Positions 36,001-51,000 of a stretch of DNA of 64,000 bases are shown in pieces. This DNA is from Trileptium ribeirensis. Its lineage: Eukaryota; Nematoda; Enoplea; Enoplida; Thoracostomopsidae. The position numbers and the translations under genes are program-made. The notes beneath the pieces were generated by a model that made no database searches, was not told the DNA's origin, and saw nothing but the letters and a program-made list of their open reading frames with translations. The stretch's first letter is position 1; each line of letters begins with the position of its first letter. The stretch lies in contig JASANE010024944.1 in assembly GCA_030248225.1 (NCBI GenBank), positions 24,992 to 88,991 of the forward strand, in the 5' to 3' direction.

Positions 36001-39000
36001 GGATATTTTAACCTATCTATAATCTCAGGTCGTAGATGACACTAAATAACCTTACTGTTTTATTCGAAAATTAGGGTGACACCAATACTATACTATAATT
36101 AATGGTATTGAGCTTAAGATTACACCTATTACTGTAAAATTTAGAGAAAAATTATAGTCCACAAGTTATTAAGTTACATTGGACAAGGGGAAATTGTGGG
36201 CTTTTCCTTAAAATTATTTCATGGGTTTTAGAGCTTTAGGGCCTCACTAAAATAGATGAAATAAATGCTATATTTAAGTCCTTGTGCAGTGTCAAATTTG
36301 AGTAAAACAGGTTTTTGTTTTGTACAAAGGTTTAAGTATTCTTTCTAAAGTCCTATGCAGTGTAAACTTTTAGGCGATTCGATTCATTTATTAAACGCGA
36401 TGTAAATAAGCTGTTGAGTGATGTTTGCCCACAAATATACTTGCTGGTGATGAAGACTCTGCGAATACTACTTGCTATAGGTATTTAAACAACGTTCCTT
36501 AACACAGAAAAGAATTTAACCAGAGTTTTCTGTTTATTACCGATTTAAAGGGGATACCAGTAATACTTGCTGGCTGATATTAGACCATGAGTATTGAATA
36601 CTTTACCTGCTCGAGAACATACGACTATATATGCGCTGTTACAACAGCAGTAAAATGTTGAGTTGACCACAAATACTGCGAAGATATCGGAAATGTCGTT
36701 TCATTCACTACAAGGGGGAGGACGGGGTGGCTCGAGCCGCCTTCAGGGAGGGGGAGAGCTCGGCGCTTTGTGCCAAATGGGTCCGGTGACCCAGGGTGTA
36801 CCCCCTACTTTCCTATGAGCATGTTTGCTGATCTACTCATTTACACGTGTCAAGGCTTATTGTACTGACGTTCAACATGACACAGATTAATGATTTCCGG
36901 CTAAATAGTATAGTGACACACAACTTTGCAGAATACGCGCATATATGAGTGTTTTAGTTCTGTAAACAGAGGGATCAAACTTAGTATTGGCCAAATTTAC
37001 ATTTAGTATTACTTAGAGGAAACCAAGCGGAAACTACAGAATATGTTACGAGTTCAGCATGCATAATAATAGTTTACCAAGAATTTTTCGTTTTTTAATT
37101 TGATGGTTAAAATTGGATACTGCGCTTAATGTATTATAAATAGGCTTCAATAGTCATCAAATATTTGCAAATGCAAATGGGGAAGCCATATATTTGTCTC
37201 GCAAACAGACAGTGGCATGATTTGGCCGGTGGGGGGCTGTGGAAAGAGACACGCCTACTGCTTCTCGGTCATCAGTAAAAACGCTTGTTTTAAGTAAACA
37301 TTTGTTATGCCACGTACAAGTGAACATATTCGTGCCTAGCAAGAGCCTGAGCAAAAAGCCGCGTATTACAGCAGCACTAGGAACTTGTATATATATTCCG
37401 GACAAATGTTGAAAGGTTTTCTGTTTGTACTTAAATACGGAACTTAAATCATACAAAATTTTGGGAATAGTTAGACAGATTCTACCAGGGGAAGACCATT
37501 AACAGAATTGTGGGCCAACGAAATTCCGAGGGATGCGCCCCTATGCCCTGCAATCGGATATCTGAAGCCGTGCATGCGCGATAGGTATAAATTAAATTAC
37601 TAAACGTTACATTGACTGACATAGGAGAAGAATACTTGATCATAAGTTATTACTAATGTGGGGTTTACGTTATAAAGGACCGCCATGTGGAAGTATTGAT
37701 CCCCAATAGTCTGCACTATGCCATCCAGTGGTATACAGTACATCCATACACTATATAACAAAACACATGGTGTGTGATGTACCACCAACTTAACTATAGT
37801 GTGAAGATGTGCCTGTTGTTTCAACAGAAGGTGTTGAGGGCGCCATACATAAACACATTGCATAACGTACGTAAATAACAGCATGGTGTCGCTAATACCA
37901 TACAATTTTTTTTAAACTATCGAATTTTTAAACTTAATGATTAGATAATTAAATCATTGAACAGGGATTATGTTCAAAATAATAATTGAAGACAACAGTG
38001 ACAAATAATTTAAATTGTCACCATTGTCGGCAGTACACTACCTATGTATACACCTTAAAATACCATCGTAAACTTATGGTGTTTGAACATATAATGGATG
38101 ATGGCAGAGACATCGGGTGGGGGACAAAACTTTCAGATGGTGGGTCATTTATGACGTAAAGGCCGCATAAAAACGTAATAGCCGCTACGGAACAGACTGC
38201 AATACAATTATAAGCACACGCAGATCCACAGAGGGTTCGATGGGTCACCCTCGTCATCAAAGACTGTGAGCGATCTGTTGAATCTTACACTAGGCACCAT
38301 TGTATACGACAGATAGAGTTGTGATAGGGAGCAGTAATAACCCTTCCTTTTGTCACAAATTTCTGATTCGTCACTGTTGATTCTACATAATATAAAAAAA
38401 TCATTGTTAATCAATTCAGGTCTAAAGACAGCATTTTCGTCACTCGAACACCCAAATATTTTTGGCATTCGAATCAATTTTTAGTAAAAAAACTTTTTGA
38501 ATCTCTAAAACAAACACGCTTTCTTTTGGTACGTTAGTGCTTCAACAAGTCCTAATCTCTGTGGATTTTTACGACCAACACTAGAGATCATGAAGCGGAT
38601 ACAATTTTGATATGTATTCAATTACGATTTTGATATGACTACAATTATGATATGATATTTTGATATAAAGCTAAAATATTTTGAATAGAGTTCCGGGTAG
38701 TTGTAACAATAACGTAAAAATAGTACAAACCCAATCTCCATTAAAACAGGCCATTCAGAACGGGGTACGTTTCACTGCCGATAGCTGCAAATCCCTGATA
38801 TATATGTGTGTTGTTGAAGAAGTTTAGAAACACGGGAACTTTAAAGTGTACAGTGCTAGTTTAAACCGTATCGGTCTGTCAATCAGGCTATAAATTGTCA
38901 TACCTAACTATTAAATTCATTTAGCAAGTTTTTACTAACTGCTGCAAATAAATATATCAAAACGTTATCAGGTGTAAGGTGTAATAAGGTGTAACAGAGC

Positions 39001-42000
39001 AAAGGTCTTCAAAAGTTCTTCAAAAGTGGGGCCGCTAAAAGTGGAAGAGCCGTTGGTTTACATTCGTATTATTATAACCTCATCAGCTAATATTTTCAAA
39101 TTTGCCAGTAAAAATTGGAAGGGGTCCGCACCACTTCCCACCCTTCTAAATGCATCCCTGTGACAGTCCAGCCACTGCTGATATGGAAGGATTTTGTTGG
39201 TAATACATAAAAAAAATTCTAGTTAAATAGCTTTTATATTACGAATAGATATAACGTCCTACAGAAACGATAACGGTATCATGTCTTACTAGGTGAACAC
39301 CAAAGCCTTAATAAATGTCCATGTCGGTAATCAAGTCAGTGCAAATTCGCGCTTTCGAATATAATATTTGCCAGGCATGTTTTACTTCAACGCTAACCAG
39401 AGATGCCGTTCATCAGAGAAAATTTTCCAATTTTCTATTATTCACAACACATCAAGTGCTGAAACCTTAACCAAATAAATACAAAGCATTCCCAAATCTA
39501 CAGATGACATCAGAGCGAAAAATTCACGATTCGCAGTAAAATAAGCAGTGTTGTCAGTTTTGTTTTGTTAAAAGGATTGCAAAAAACAGGAAATATTTTC
39601 GCGTGAATATTTCCTGCACAATGATGCAGAAGCATTGCATGTTTATAGTTGCCGCGCAGTGCTCAGACTACCATTCTCAAACGCTGCAGTTAACCCCCAG
39701 TATATCCTGATATCGCTAATCTGCGGGTAATTTCGCCAATGTTGTGGTAATTATGATAACTAAACTTTAGAACAATTCACTTAACAGTGAATGCAGGCTG
39801 CTTACTTCAGCTGCTGGTACAGATGTGTATTTGCGAAGCTTTAGTCAAAATAATTGATTGTGCATTAACATAAATAATGAAATGTATGTTTTGTATTTGT
39901 TTAATTTGTTGCAGGATCCATTGTCTTGATATCTTCGATCTTAGCATTTATGCCAGTAAGCTGCTGCTCAAATTAACTACTGATCAATCTAGATGCTTTG
40001 CTAGAACCGTTGGGTGAATAACTAAACTTGTGCTTTATATAATTAGTTAGAAACCAGCAACAAAATAAACAGCAATCATAACAATGTGCGGCAAAGTGAA
40101 CATCTGGCCGCATGAAACAAGTAGCATGGATATGTACAAAAATACCCGTTTATGTTCATAGGGAGTGTAGGGGTGACTTCCAGAGGTGACTTCAACCCGC
40201 ACACCCGACAAGGTTTTCTACCATTCCCCCTTCGACAGGCGGAGCAACCTCCTGATGGCGTCGCAACCCCATCCCCCTGACGGCCCCGCACCCCCCCTCT
40301 GACTGTGGCGTAGACCCGTCCTCTGACACCCCCTCACCGCCTCCTAACAGCATACCCCCACCCGAGGACCCTGCTACCCGTCCTTGGATTACGAACGTCG
40401 GTCCATGCATGTATGCAAATAAACAGCACAACATTCCTGACAAAACATTAGCAACCAGTCCATGACGAGATTTGTTCAGTCCATTACAAGTCAATATACA
40501 CAAGATAGTGCTTTCCCATTGTTCCCATGTTGAAGAAATGCTTGGTGGTATCATCACTAGATTGATACATTAGACGGGAAATGTGAAAATATAAGTCAAA
40601 TTGGCCTAACCATTATCTGACTATAGATGTAATTATTAATAGACATATTTTTCTCGACACTGATAGTGTTTAGGTTTGAACCCGTATTTTCTTCTAGATA
40701 CAATAAATTCTATGTGAATGCCATTAGTTCAAATATACAGGGAAAACAGCAGTCACATCCATTCATCTTTTACGAAGCAATATATGATAAGCGCAAAATT
40801 TTGGAGATTTTGGTCTAAAATATCATTTTAGCTCGTCATTTAACCGCAGTGAATGGTATATGTATGCTGTTTAATATTGTAAGCGGCGGGCATTGTGTAA
40901 ACATGAGTCATGCATATATAGGTCAAATTATTTAATTTTACAGACAAAATACCGTCTCTTGAGGTGATTTTGGCCGGGCCAAATACTGTCCCGCTACAAA
41001 TGTGGAAGCCATATTAGTAGTAAGTGTATGCTACCTATCGGCCAAACCGGTCTACCTTTTTTAAAGTTTTACATCTGATTAAAGGCAAGTTTCTGCGTAC
41101 TTTAACATAAAATAGGAAGTTAACAAGCCAGGATCATGGGCCAGGCCGGATCACCGATTTTCAAAAAAGCCCCAACCTCTTCTCAAGTCCCAGCCCGAAA
41201 CCCGGCTCGAAAATGAGAATTTGAAATTGTACAACGCGTGAGTCCACTTTAGGCGCGCACACCTGGGTTGTTCTTCCGTCAAGTTAGCACACGATTGTAA
41301 AAGCGACGAACGCGAGCACATCACAATTTTCCCTTTGTACGCGTACTCGATTTGAGATGCAGCAGTATTTTAGTATATTAGACGTAGATGTAGGCGCTGT
41401 TCGCGGTCACCATTTTGCGATTTAGCATGGTATTTTGCTTACCTCTTACGAGTAAAAACGTCCTAATGATTCGTGTTTTGCTCGTACGCTATAAATATAC
41501 AAACAGACCGGAAACATTGCTGTCTGATTCAGAATAGCATTTGATAAACGTTGACAAATGTGCGATATGGACAAAGCGCGCGAACACTAATTCCATCCGT
41601 ACACCGCATAGCTCTTGTTCGGGGTCAAAAAATGCGAATACCAATGGCAAAAATACGAAAGCGAATTTATGCGAGAAAGTATTTGTGATTTTGACAAAAT
41701 AACAACCTTCGTGTACGCACCTAAATTAGACTCACGCACAACTGACGAGTGATGCAACACAAACATGCACACTGCACGCGTTATTAAATCATTAAATCAT
41801 TAAAATTATTAAATTAAATCATTAAATCAATTAAAATTAAGTTATTGTTGCACGTGTATCGTTACAAACTTTCATTGGTGGATACTGAACTTTTGTTCAC
41901 ATTTTGTTGTTAGTGACGAATATTCTTTATAATGCTAGCAAAAAAAACAAACATGATCTGGCCAGGCTAATACACTGTGCTTGAGCTAAACTATTCGAGT

Positions 42001-45000
42001 TCCAATTAGCATGGCAAAAATGTTTTCTCAGAGTTGCACAAAATTCTCACGTTACTGTGCAAATGAAATGGTTCCTCAAATTTGCTTTATCTGTTAGATA
42101 ATAATTCATTATCTAGTAACGATTACAATAGCTTCCACCGTAAATTAATCCAATCCATATATATGCCAGCACAAGCCTGAAGGTGGTATTATGCGCTCCA
42201 AAAATAATTTTTCTTCAAGAGTGTCACCGTTGTCATAATGTATTAAAATCTGCTCGGTAATAGTTATTAATTTTTTACAAAAATGGTTCCTTCATCAAAT
42301 TGTGGTTAACTAATAAATACGATGTCACACAAGTTTTGTGCGTGCCCGTTATAAAGAAATCTTTCTAAATTGGGGATCGCAATAGGGTCGTGTCGGTTTG
42401 AAATTTGTCGGTTTCGTTTCGGGTCAGATACGGACATATTGTGATAAGATTCTTAATATCTCGTTTAGGCGAAAGGAATTGAATAATGAACCATTTTAGC
42501 TGAGTTGAAAGGGCATATATTCAAATAAGCAGCAGCTGTAAGCCAAGTTATTGCAATGTGGGTCAAGTTCGTGCGTGCAGCCGTGATAGTGTTCCATAAA
42601 ACACTGCCTAAAAACTCACCCGTAGTATGGTTTACGAGTACTGATTTAAATTTTCTTGATTGTCTTTAGTTCGATTATTATCGACGTTACGGTGTCGTCG
42701 GGTCGGCTTGGATTGACATTTTCAACCAGATGTGGTCACTAGCTTAAACCATACTCTTTGATGAATGCATAGTGCCTAACTTTATAAAATGCAGCAGCTG
42801 TAAGCCAAGTTATTGCAATGTGGGTCACGTTCGTGCGTGCAGCTGTGATAGTGTTTCATAAAACACTGCCTAAAAACTCGCCCGTAGTATAGTTACGAGT
42901 AATGATTTAAATATTCTTGGTTGTCTTTAGTTCGATTATTATCGACGTTACGGTATCGTCGGGTCGGCTTAGATTGACATTTTCAACCAGATGTGGTCAC
43001 TAGCTTAAACCATACTCTTTGATGAATGCATAGTGCCTAACTTTATAAAATGCAGCAGCTGTAAGCCAAGTTATTGCAATGTGGGTCACGTTCGTGCGTG
43101 CAGCTGTGATAGTGTTCCATAAAACACTGCCTAAAAACTCGCCCGTAGTATAGTTACGAGTACTGATTTAAATTTTCTTGATTGTCTTTAGTTCGATTAT
43201 TATCGACGTTATGGTGTCGTCGGGTCGGCTTGGATTGACATTTTCAACCAGATGTGGTCACTAGCTTAAACCATACTCTTTGATGAATGCATAGTGCCTA
43301 ACTTTATAAAATGCAGCAGCTGTAAGCCAAGTTATTGCAATGTGGGTCACGTTCGTGCGTGCAGCTGTGATAGTGTTCCATAAAACACTGCCTAAAAACT
43401 CGCCCGTAGTATAGTTACGAGTACTGATATGTGGGGGGGGGGACGAAAGGCGCGCCGCAGCCCGCAACCAAAAACACCCAAAAACCCCTTAAATTTTCTT
43501 GATTGTCTTTAGTTCGATTATTATCGACGTTACGGTGTCGTCGGGTCGGCTTGGATTGACATTTTCAACCAGATGTGGTCACTAGCTTAAACCATACTCT
43601 TTGATGAACGCATAGTACCTAACTTTATAAAATGGAGCAGCTATAAGCCAAGTTATTGCGATGTGGGTCACGTTCGTGCCTGCAGCCGTGATTGTGTTCC
43701 ATAAAACACTGGATAACATCTCACGCGCAGTATAGTTACTAGTAATGATTTAAATTTTCTTGATTGTCTTTAGTTCGATTATTATCGACGTTAAGGTTTC
43801 ATCGGGTCGGCTTGTATAGACATTTTCAACCAGATGTGATCACTAGCTTAAACCATACTCTTTGATGAATGCATAGTGCCCAACTTTATAAAATGGAGCA
43901 GCTGTAAGCCAAGTTATGGCGATGTGGGTCACGTTCGTGCCTGCAGCCGTGATTATGTTCCACAAAACACTGGATAACATCTCACGCGCAGTATAGTTAC
44001 TAGTAATGATTTAAATTTTCTTGATTATCTTTCGTTCGAAATAAAGGGGAATAAGAGAGGAAGAATCAACTGAAAAAGGCAAAAAAAAGAGAAGCAAGTA
44101 TGGAGGTCACTCGGCAGCAACAAAAAAAACCACGAATAGACTAAAGATTAAACATATCTTCTCGAATATCGACGACGTTCCCGTCCTGATTACACAACCA
44201 GAGATCACTAGCAAACCATACTCTGGAAACATAGCCTAACTTATAAAAAGCAGCTAAGCCAAGTATCGAGGTCACGTCGCCGCAGCCGGAGCCATAAAAC
44301 ACGCATAACATCTCACGCGCAGTATAGTACTAGAAATTAAATTCTATATCTTCGTCGATATATCGACGTAGTGTCGCCGTCGCCAAACATTCAACCAGAT
44401 GAATCAACTAAGCTATACTTTACCTAACGCAAGCGCCCAACTCTAAACGCAGCAGCTAAGCCCAGTACGATCACGCCCTGCAGCCACCACAAAATATATA
44501 ACATCTCACGCGCAGTATAGACTAGAAATAAATCTATCATCTTTATTATCGACGTTATGGTGTCGCCGGGGTCGGCTTGGATTGACATTTTCAACCAGAT
44601 GTGATCACTAGCTTAAACAAAAAAAGTAAAGAGAGAAGCAAATGGGACGGGAGGCCACAAAACACGACCCCGTGACAAAAACACCCCTCGAAAACGACGC
44701 CGGCACACGCATACTCTTTGATGAATGCATAGTGCCCAACTTTATAAAATGCAGCAGCTGTAAGCCGAGTTATTGCGATGTGGGTCACGTTCGTGCCTGC
44801 AGCCGTGATTGTGTTCCACAAAACACTGGATAATATCTCACGCGCAGTATAGTTACTAGTAATGATTTAAATTTTCTTGATTATCTTTCGTTCGATTATT
44901 ATCGACGTTATGGTGTCGCCGGGTCGGCTTGGATTGACATTTTCAACCAGATGTGATCACTAGCTTAAACCATACTCTTTGATGAATGCATAGTGCCCAA

Positions 45001-48000
45001 CTTTATAAAATGCAGCAGCTGTAAGCCGAGTTATTGCGATGTGGGTCACGTTCGTGCCTGCAGCCGTGATTGTGTTCCACAAAACACTGGATAACATCTC
45101 ACGCGCAGTATAGTTACTAGTAATGATTTAAATTTTCTTGATTATCTTTCGTTCGATTATTATCGACGTTACGGTGTCGCCGGGTCGGCTTGGATTGACA
45201 TTTTCAACCAGATGTGATCACTAGCTTAAACCATACTCTTTGGTGAATGCATAGTGCCTAACTTTATAAAATGGAGCAGCTGTAAGCCAAGTTATTGCGA
45301 TGTGGGTCACGTTCGTGCCTGCAGCCGTGATTGTGTTCCATAAAACACTGCATAACATCTCACGCGCAGTATAGTTACTAGTAATGATTTAAATTTTCTT
45401 GATTATCTTTCGTTCGATTATTATCGACGTTATGGTGTCGCCGGGTCGGCTTGGATTGACATTTTCAACCAGATGTGATCACTAGCTTAAACCATACTCT
45501 TTGATGAATGCATAGTGCCCAACTTTATAAAATGCAGCAGCTGTAAGCCAAGTTATTGCGATGTGGGTCACGTTCGTGCCTGTAGCCATGATTGTGTTCC
45601 ATAAAACACTGGATAACATCTCACGCGCAGTATAGTTACTAGTAATGATTTAAATTTTCTTGATTATCTTTCGTTCGATTATTATCGACGTTACGGTGTC
45701 GCCGGGTCGGCTTGGATTGACATTTTCAACCAGATGTGGTCACTAGCTTAAGCCATACTCTTTGGTGAATGTATAGTGCCTAACTTTATTAAATTATGTT
45801 TTATCTTTTTAACGTTGTACGCAACATGTAGCAACTATATCTCCAGGACATAGGTTGATTGAATGCTGTATGTTTATTAACTGCTAACATTTTTTCAATT
45901 TTTATTTTATGAAGAAAACATATAATCAAAGTTTAATTTTTTCAGCATTTCGTTTAAATCGTAATGGGCTAATGTACCTGTATTGTATTTACTAAACTAT
46001 TAGTGCTGTAGAAACAACACATAGGATTCTGCCAGTTGCTCACGTTTTGATATGTCATTTCTAGGTCAGAACTTTTACGCTACAAACATCAAATCTAATG
46101 AACGTATTTTACAAAACGTACCACTTCTGAGTGAAAAAATGTAAGGATACCATTTAAAGATTCCACAAAGGAGTACCAGATTGAAAATATTTTTTGGTGA
46201 CTGTATTACAGAATAATTTGATGAGGAAGCATATTTTGGTCGTTACCATAATTTGGAGTGTTTTGCCTACGGTCCTGATTGAGTTGGAAGTGGTTCACAT
46301 TATTCGGATGACAAAAAATAAGAGCGATGGCTCTAGGTCTCCCTGTACGAAGAACCCGGGGCAAGCGTTATCGTTGGGTTATGATTTGATGAGGAGCCAT
46401 ATTTTGATCGTTACAATAACATTGCGTATGTTGTGCCATCGGTATGACTGAGTTGGAAGTGGTTAACATTTTTCGGATGACAAAAATAAGAGCGATGGTT
46501 CTAGATCTCCTTGTGCGAAGAACCCAGGACAAGAGTTATCGTTGCGTTATCATTTGATGAGGAGTCATATTTTGGTCGTTACAATAACATTGCGTGTGTT
46601 GTGCCATCGGTATGGCTGACTTGGAATTGGTTTAGATTTTTCGGATGACGAAAAATAAGAGCGACGGCTCTAAGTCTAATTGTACGAAGAGCACGGGCCA
46701 AGAGTTATCGTTGCTTATATTATCCAGCTTAGGCAGGTGTACGTCTGCATATGAGGTAATTCAATTACTGTCTGTCTAGCATTAGTATATCTTTTGAGAT
46801 AACTAAACTAGCATAAACTGAAATGTAGGAAAAATAACAGATAAGTATATGTAGTAATAATTTTCGCTATAAGCCTGTAAGCTACTTCTAGGTTTTTGTG
46901 CTGAACTGGTCTGGTCAGTTTTCATTCAAGCCGGGGTAGGGTAGCTTCTGGAACTGTTTTTTAGGGATTTGAGCAAGGCCGGGTCGATATCGCACCCATT
47001 TATGATCGCGCCGGACATAAGAAACTAAGCTGTTGTCAACCTTAACATTTATATTCAGATTGGGGTAAAGTATTCAAAATTAATAATTTGGGCAAAAAGT
47101 GTTAGCTTCTGTATTCTCTCGTTGAAACACTTAGATTGATTTTACATCAGATGATTTTTTCGGTTAGGATAAAACGCTGAATCTAAAATTGCAAATTATG
47201 AAGATACAGACACAATTTCAATTTTATTCTTTCGACTCGTCGGCTCAGTTCAGGAAATATCGAAAAATCCGATTTTTTCTCACGGGGTATCCTTGGTAGT
47301 TTTTGGATATATTTATTTTCGGTTTTTAACGAGTTACGATGTCGCAATGATTTTATCAGATTGATTATTCAATGAATAACAACAATGGAGTACTTCTAAT
47401 ATCACTTTCCTATAATTTTTCACATGGCTTGAAGCTCTAGTAACTGAATGGTTGAAACCTTCATATATCTGCATGGAACTAATGAGAAAGTTATCGTCAT
47501 TACTATTCTTGTTGTGTCAGTTTAGCAGAGCTATAAAAGCTATGATTGTTTGAACCAGAAAACTAGAGACTGTAATTTTCAATATTCTGCATTTAATACA
47601 TTTGTCCACAACTTTTCTTCCACAGAACACTACTACTTATTCCGCTTTACAGTTGCATGCAGACATCAATGACCTCCCGAATGAAAAGGTATGATTGAGT
47701 TTATTTAGCATAGAATTTCGGTTTACCCAAATGTCAAGTCAATTCTGAATTTCAGATCATTTATGCATGTGAATACGGTTTTCTGATATTTCGAAAATAC
47801 CAGAACACTTACTTATTCATACGTCGAAAATTCAGAAATGGTACCTAAAACCATGACCCGTTCACAATGTGTGTTATGTAGTATTATTTTATTTTCAGGG
47901 TGCTAATTTGGGATATTACAGAGTATCAAAGGCCGCAATGTCACAGTTCGGAACGTCACTCGCGTTGGAATTGGCCGAAGATGGAGTTAGAGTAAATATC

Positions 48001-51000
48001 ATCGAGTAAGCATAATATATACCCACGAAATAAGCGGGTCATTACTCGAGTATGGATTAACTATGGACAGTAAGATGAGTGTCGAAGAAAAATCTGTTGT
48101 TTCAGCCATGTTCAAATTAAAAACCGCCTCTGACCAATAGCCATAACTTAAAATCATACAATACAATGGTTTTTTTAAACGGTTATATCCATTGTAAGTC
48201 GAAAATTGTATTATCCGCAGCCTAGTCAAATTATGAACCATCGAACAGCAGTTAATATATCTCAGAAATTTCATCTAATCATACTATGATACCTACATTT
48301 TAAGTTTAAAACGACAACAAAAATAACATCTGACAGAGTACGATGTCCCGCGAATATAAACGAAATGAATGTGATGTGACATTGGTTTCGGTTTTCTCTG
48401 ACTAATATTAAGTGTGTATTTTAACTATTTCTCAGAGGTGGTATATGAGGGATATAAACAACAAAACCCAGCAAAGCGATCATGTAAGTGTCACAATTAT
48501 TATTAATTCTACTTCGAGTCGTATAACTTTTACTGCCGCACATTGTCAGCAATTATCTAAAATCCTATCGATAGTGGCAAACCGTCAGTGACTAGTGCAA
48601 CTGACGGTATGAAATTTTCTACAATACAAAGTATATGGTATTTTTGGAAAAATTTTTTTGGATAAATATTTTTGACTTTCATATAAAGGTATTTTTGGAA
48701 TATTTTTTCATTACAACAAATACATGCGTATATGCATCGTACATCGCGATCAAATATAATATAAACTTCGCAGTACTGTATAAAAATAGACCATATCCTC
48801 GTGCGTGCTTATATAACTTATGTTAGGCCAATACTACACTACTGCTGTCAAGTCTGGTCATATAGTTTATGTGATATTGATTGAGTTGAACGTGTACAGT
48901 GGTATTATACACGCAGGTTATTTGCAAAAGCAGGGCTGGGTCCACAATCCTACCCTGCACGACTCAAATATTATGTTTTCGGGTACCTCTTGTGACTGAA
49001 GAATATTACAGTTCAGCACATTCCTGGATTGTGTTAATATTGCCTTTGCCTTCTGTACTATGATCACGGAAAAGTACACCGGAATTCGTTTTATTGAAAA
49101 AGCCACGATTCTGACCAAGCGTAACCTAACATAGCTATATCTTTGTATAACGTCATTATATACTAATCGGTATAAATAGTAATTAAATTTTATTGATTCA
49201 CTAGCAGGATGGTTAAACATCGTTGAAAAATGGTTAAACATTGTTGAAAAAGCAACGATTCTGACCAAGCGTAACCTAACATAGCTATATCTTTGTATAA
49301 CGTCATTATATACTAATCGGTATAAATAGTAATTAAATTTTATTGATTCACTAGCAGGATGGTTAAACATCGTTGAAAAATGGTTAAACATTGTTGAAAA
49401 AGCAACGATTCTGACCAAGCGTAACCTAACATAGCTATATCTTTGTATAACGTCATTATATACTAATCGGTATAAATAGTAATTAAATTTTATTGATTCA
49501 CTAGCAGGATGGTTAAACATCGTATTTATATTCTCATTGTCGGAAGTTGAGATCCTAACATAATAAAGTGTTTTTTCATGACATTAGAATAGGTCAACAA
49601 TTCTGTCGGTTTATTCATACGGAATGGTATTTTGACAGGACAAATATCTTGTTAATGTTTGTTTAAGCCGACGTCCGCCGGAAGATTTTTTTAAATTCGA
49701 GTTTAAGAATGATTTGTTACATATGGTATTTTTTTTACTGTTTTCCTTGTATATGCTAATAATAATTATACATCAAATTTTCCCATACTATATATGCGTG
49801 TTCATGTTTAAGCCCCGGCTTAGTTCGAACAAACCTGTATCGCGAAAAAGCAGATAAAGAAGTAAGTAAGCAAGTTGTTGATTAGAGAATGATCTTGTGT
49901 TTAAAGCGCATCATTCCACTTGAAAATATCCCAAATATAATTAGTTGATCAGATCACCTATTACCGTTGGTTTTACCCAAAGAGGTAATTACAACTATTA
50001 ATTATAAACTGTAACTTATACCTAGTGGAGCTTCGCCGATACTACGCTCGTTGACAAATATATTTTTTACCAATTACAGTAGGTAGAAGATCCTTGTATC
50101 ATTTAATTAGGATCACATAGTTAGCGCAAATAATTTACGGTGTAGCATTTAATTGTTGTAACTCAGCAACGGATGCTCGGATCAGTTTCACCGATGGCAC
50201 AAAATCTTTCTATAGATGTCTCTATAGTGTTATATCAATTTTGGTGTAAATACGTATATAAATTAACACTTTGTTTTACTTCTACAGCTAGATCATCTTT
50301 TTGATCATTTTACGTTTTGAATACTTAATAATATTACTTGCTACAAAAATATGTGGAATGGATTAACCAATTTTACTGAAGTGACTTTTGGTACAATGCT
50401 ACTAGGTTCTGTGTTTACATGATCATAAATTTTAATGCACGAGCTTCTGTTCGTCAACGACAACTGTTGACTCATCAATAAAAATTAAAATCTGGTAACA
50501 GTTCGATTTAAGATTATTGGTATCATTTGTAATAAATGGCAGGTAAGGCGAAATTTCTAATTTGTGATATCTTAAGATACATCAAGGCCTTGTCCACAGC
50601 CATTTTCCAGTTTAGTGGCAAATTTAGTACTAAAATGTCAGAGAGTTTCAGTTCCTTGCTGTCGACACCAGAATCCTTTACCCCATAGCTAATTTTGAAA
50701 TAATGTTCTTATCACCTTAAAGTTATCTGATATTTTTAGTGCCTTTCACTAAAATTTATCAATAAATTAACATACATCGGTTAAACCATACCTCATAACT
50801 GTAGTAAGTGGGTTGCAGAAGATTGCTTCACTCTAAAGTCAGTAAAAGTCTTAGCCAAAGTTTCGAAACGCAAACATTTTTGATATTTTTAACATACTGA
50901 ACCTGTCTCAAAGCCGTAAATAGAAATCGACATAATGTCGAATACTGACCTGTCATTTGTTATTACTCCTTAACGACAATCAGTAATATTTTAACCCCGA

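Larger units (their letters stand above)
39956..47898 (+). other. SDR-B intron 5
   Basis: 7,943 bp, gtaagc...ttattttcag, the largest intron. It contains a C-rich island (40,150-40,400), a TIR element (41,234-41,738), low-complexity 'attaaatc' repeats (41,780-41,830), the 261-bp array (42,529-45,790) and a 168-bp array (46,216-46,715). Confidence 0.7.

Noticed and set aside
40192..40557. 121-codon Gly-rich minus-strand ORF
   Set aside because: It is a by-product of a C-rich low-complexity island in SDR-B intron 5.
44642..44833. 63-codon ORF in the 261-bp array
   Set aside because: It starts inside a T-poor insert that looks like sequencing error and runs into satellite sequence.
42529..45790. 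CRISPR-like array
   Set aside because: The units are long, adjacent and without unique spacers, in a eukaryotic intron. This is an ordinary tandem satellite.
48918..49520. 200-codon minus-strand ORF
   Set aside because: It is mostly translation of the 150-bp array inside an SDR-B intron.
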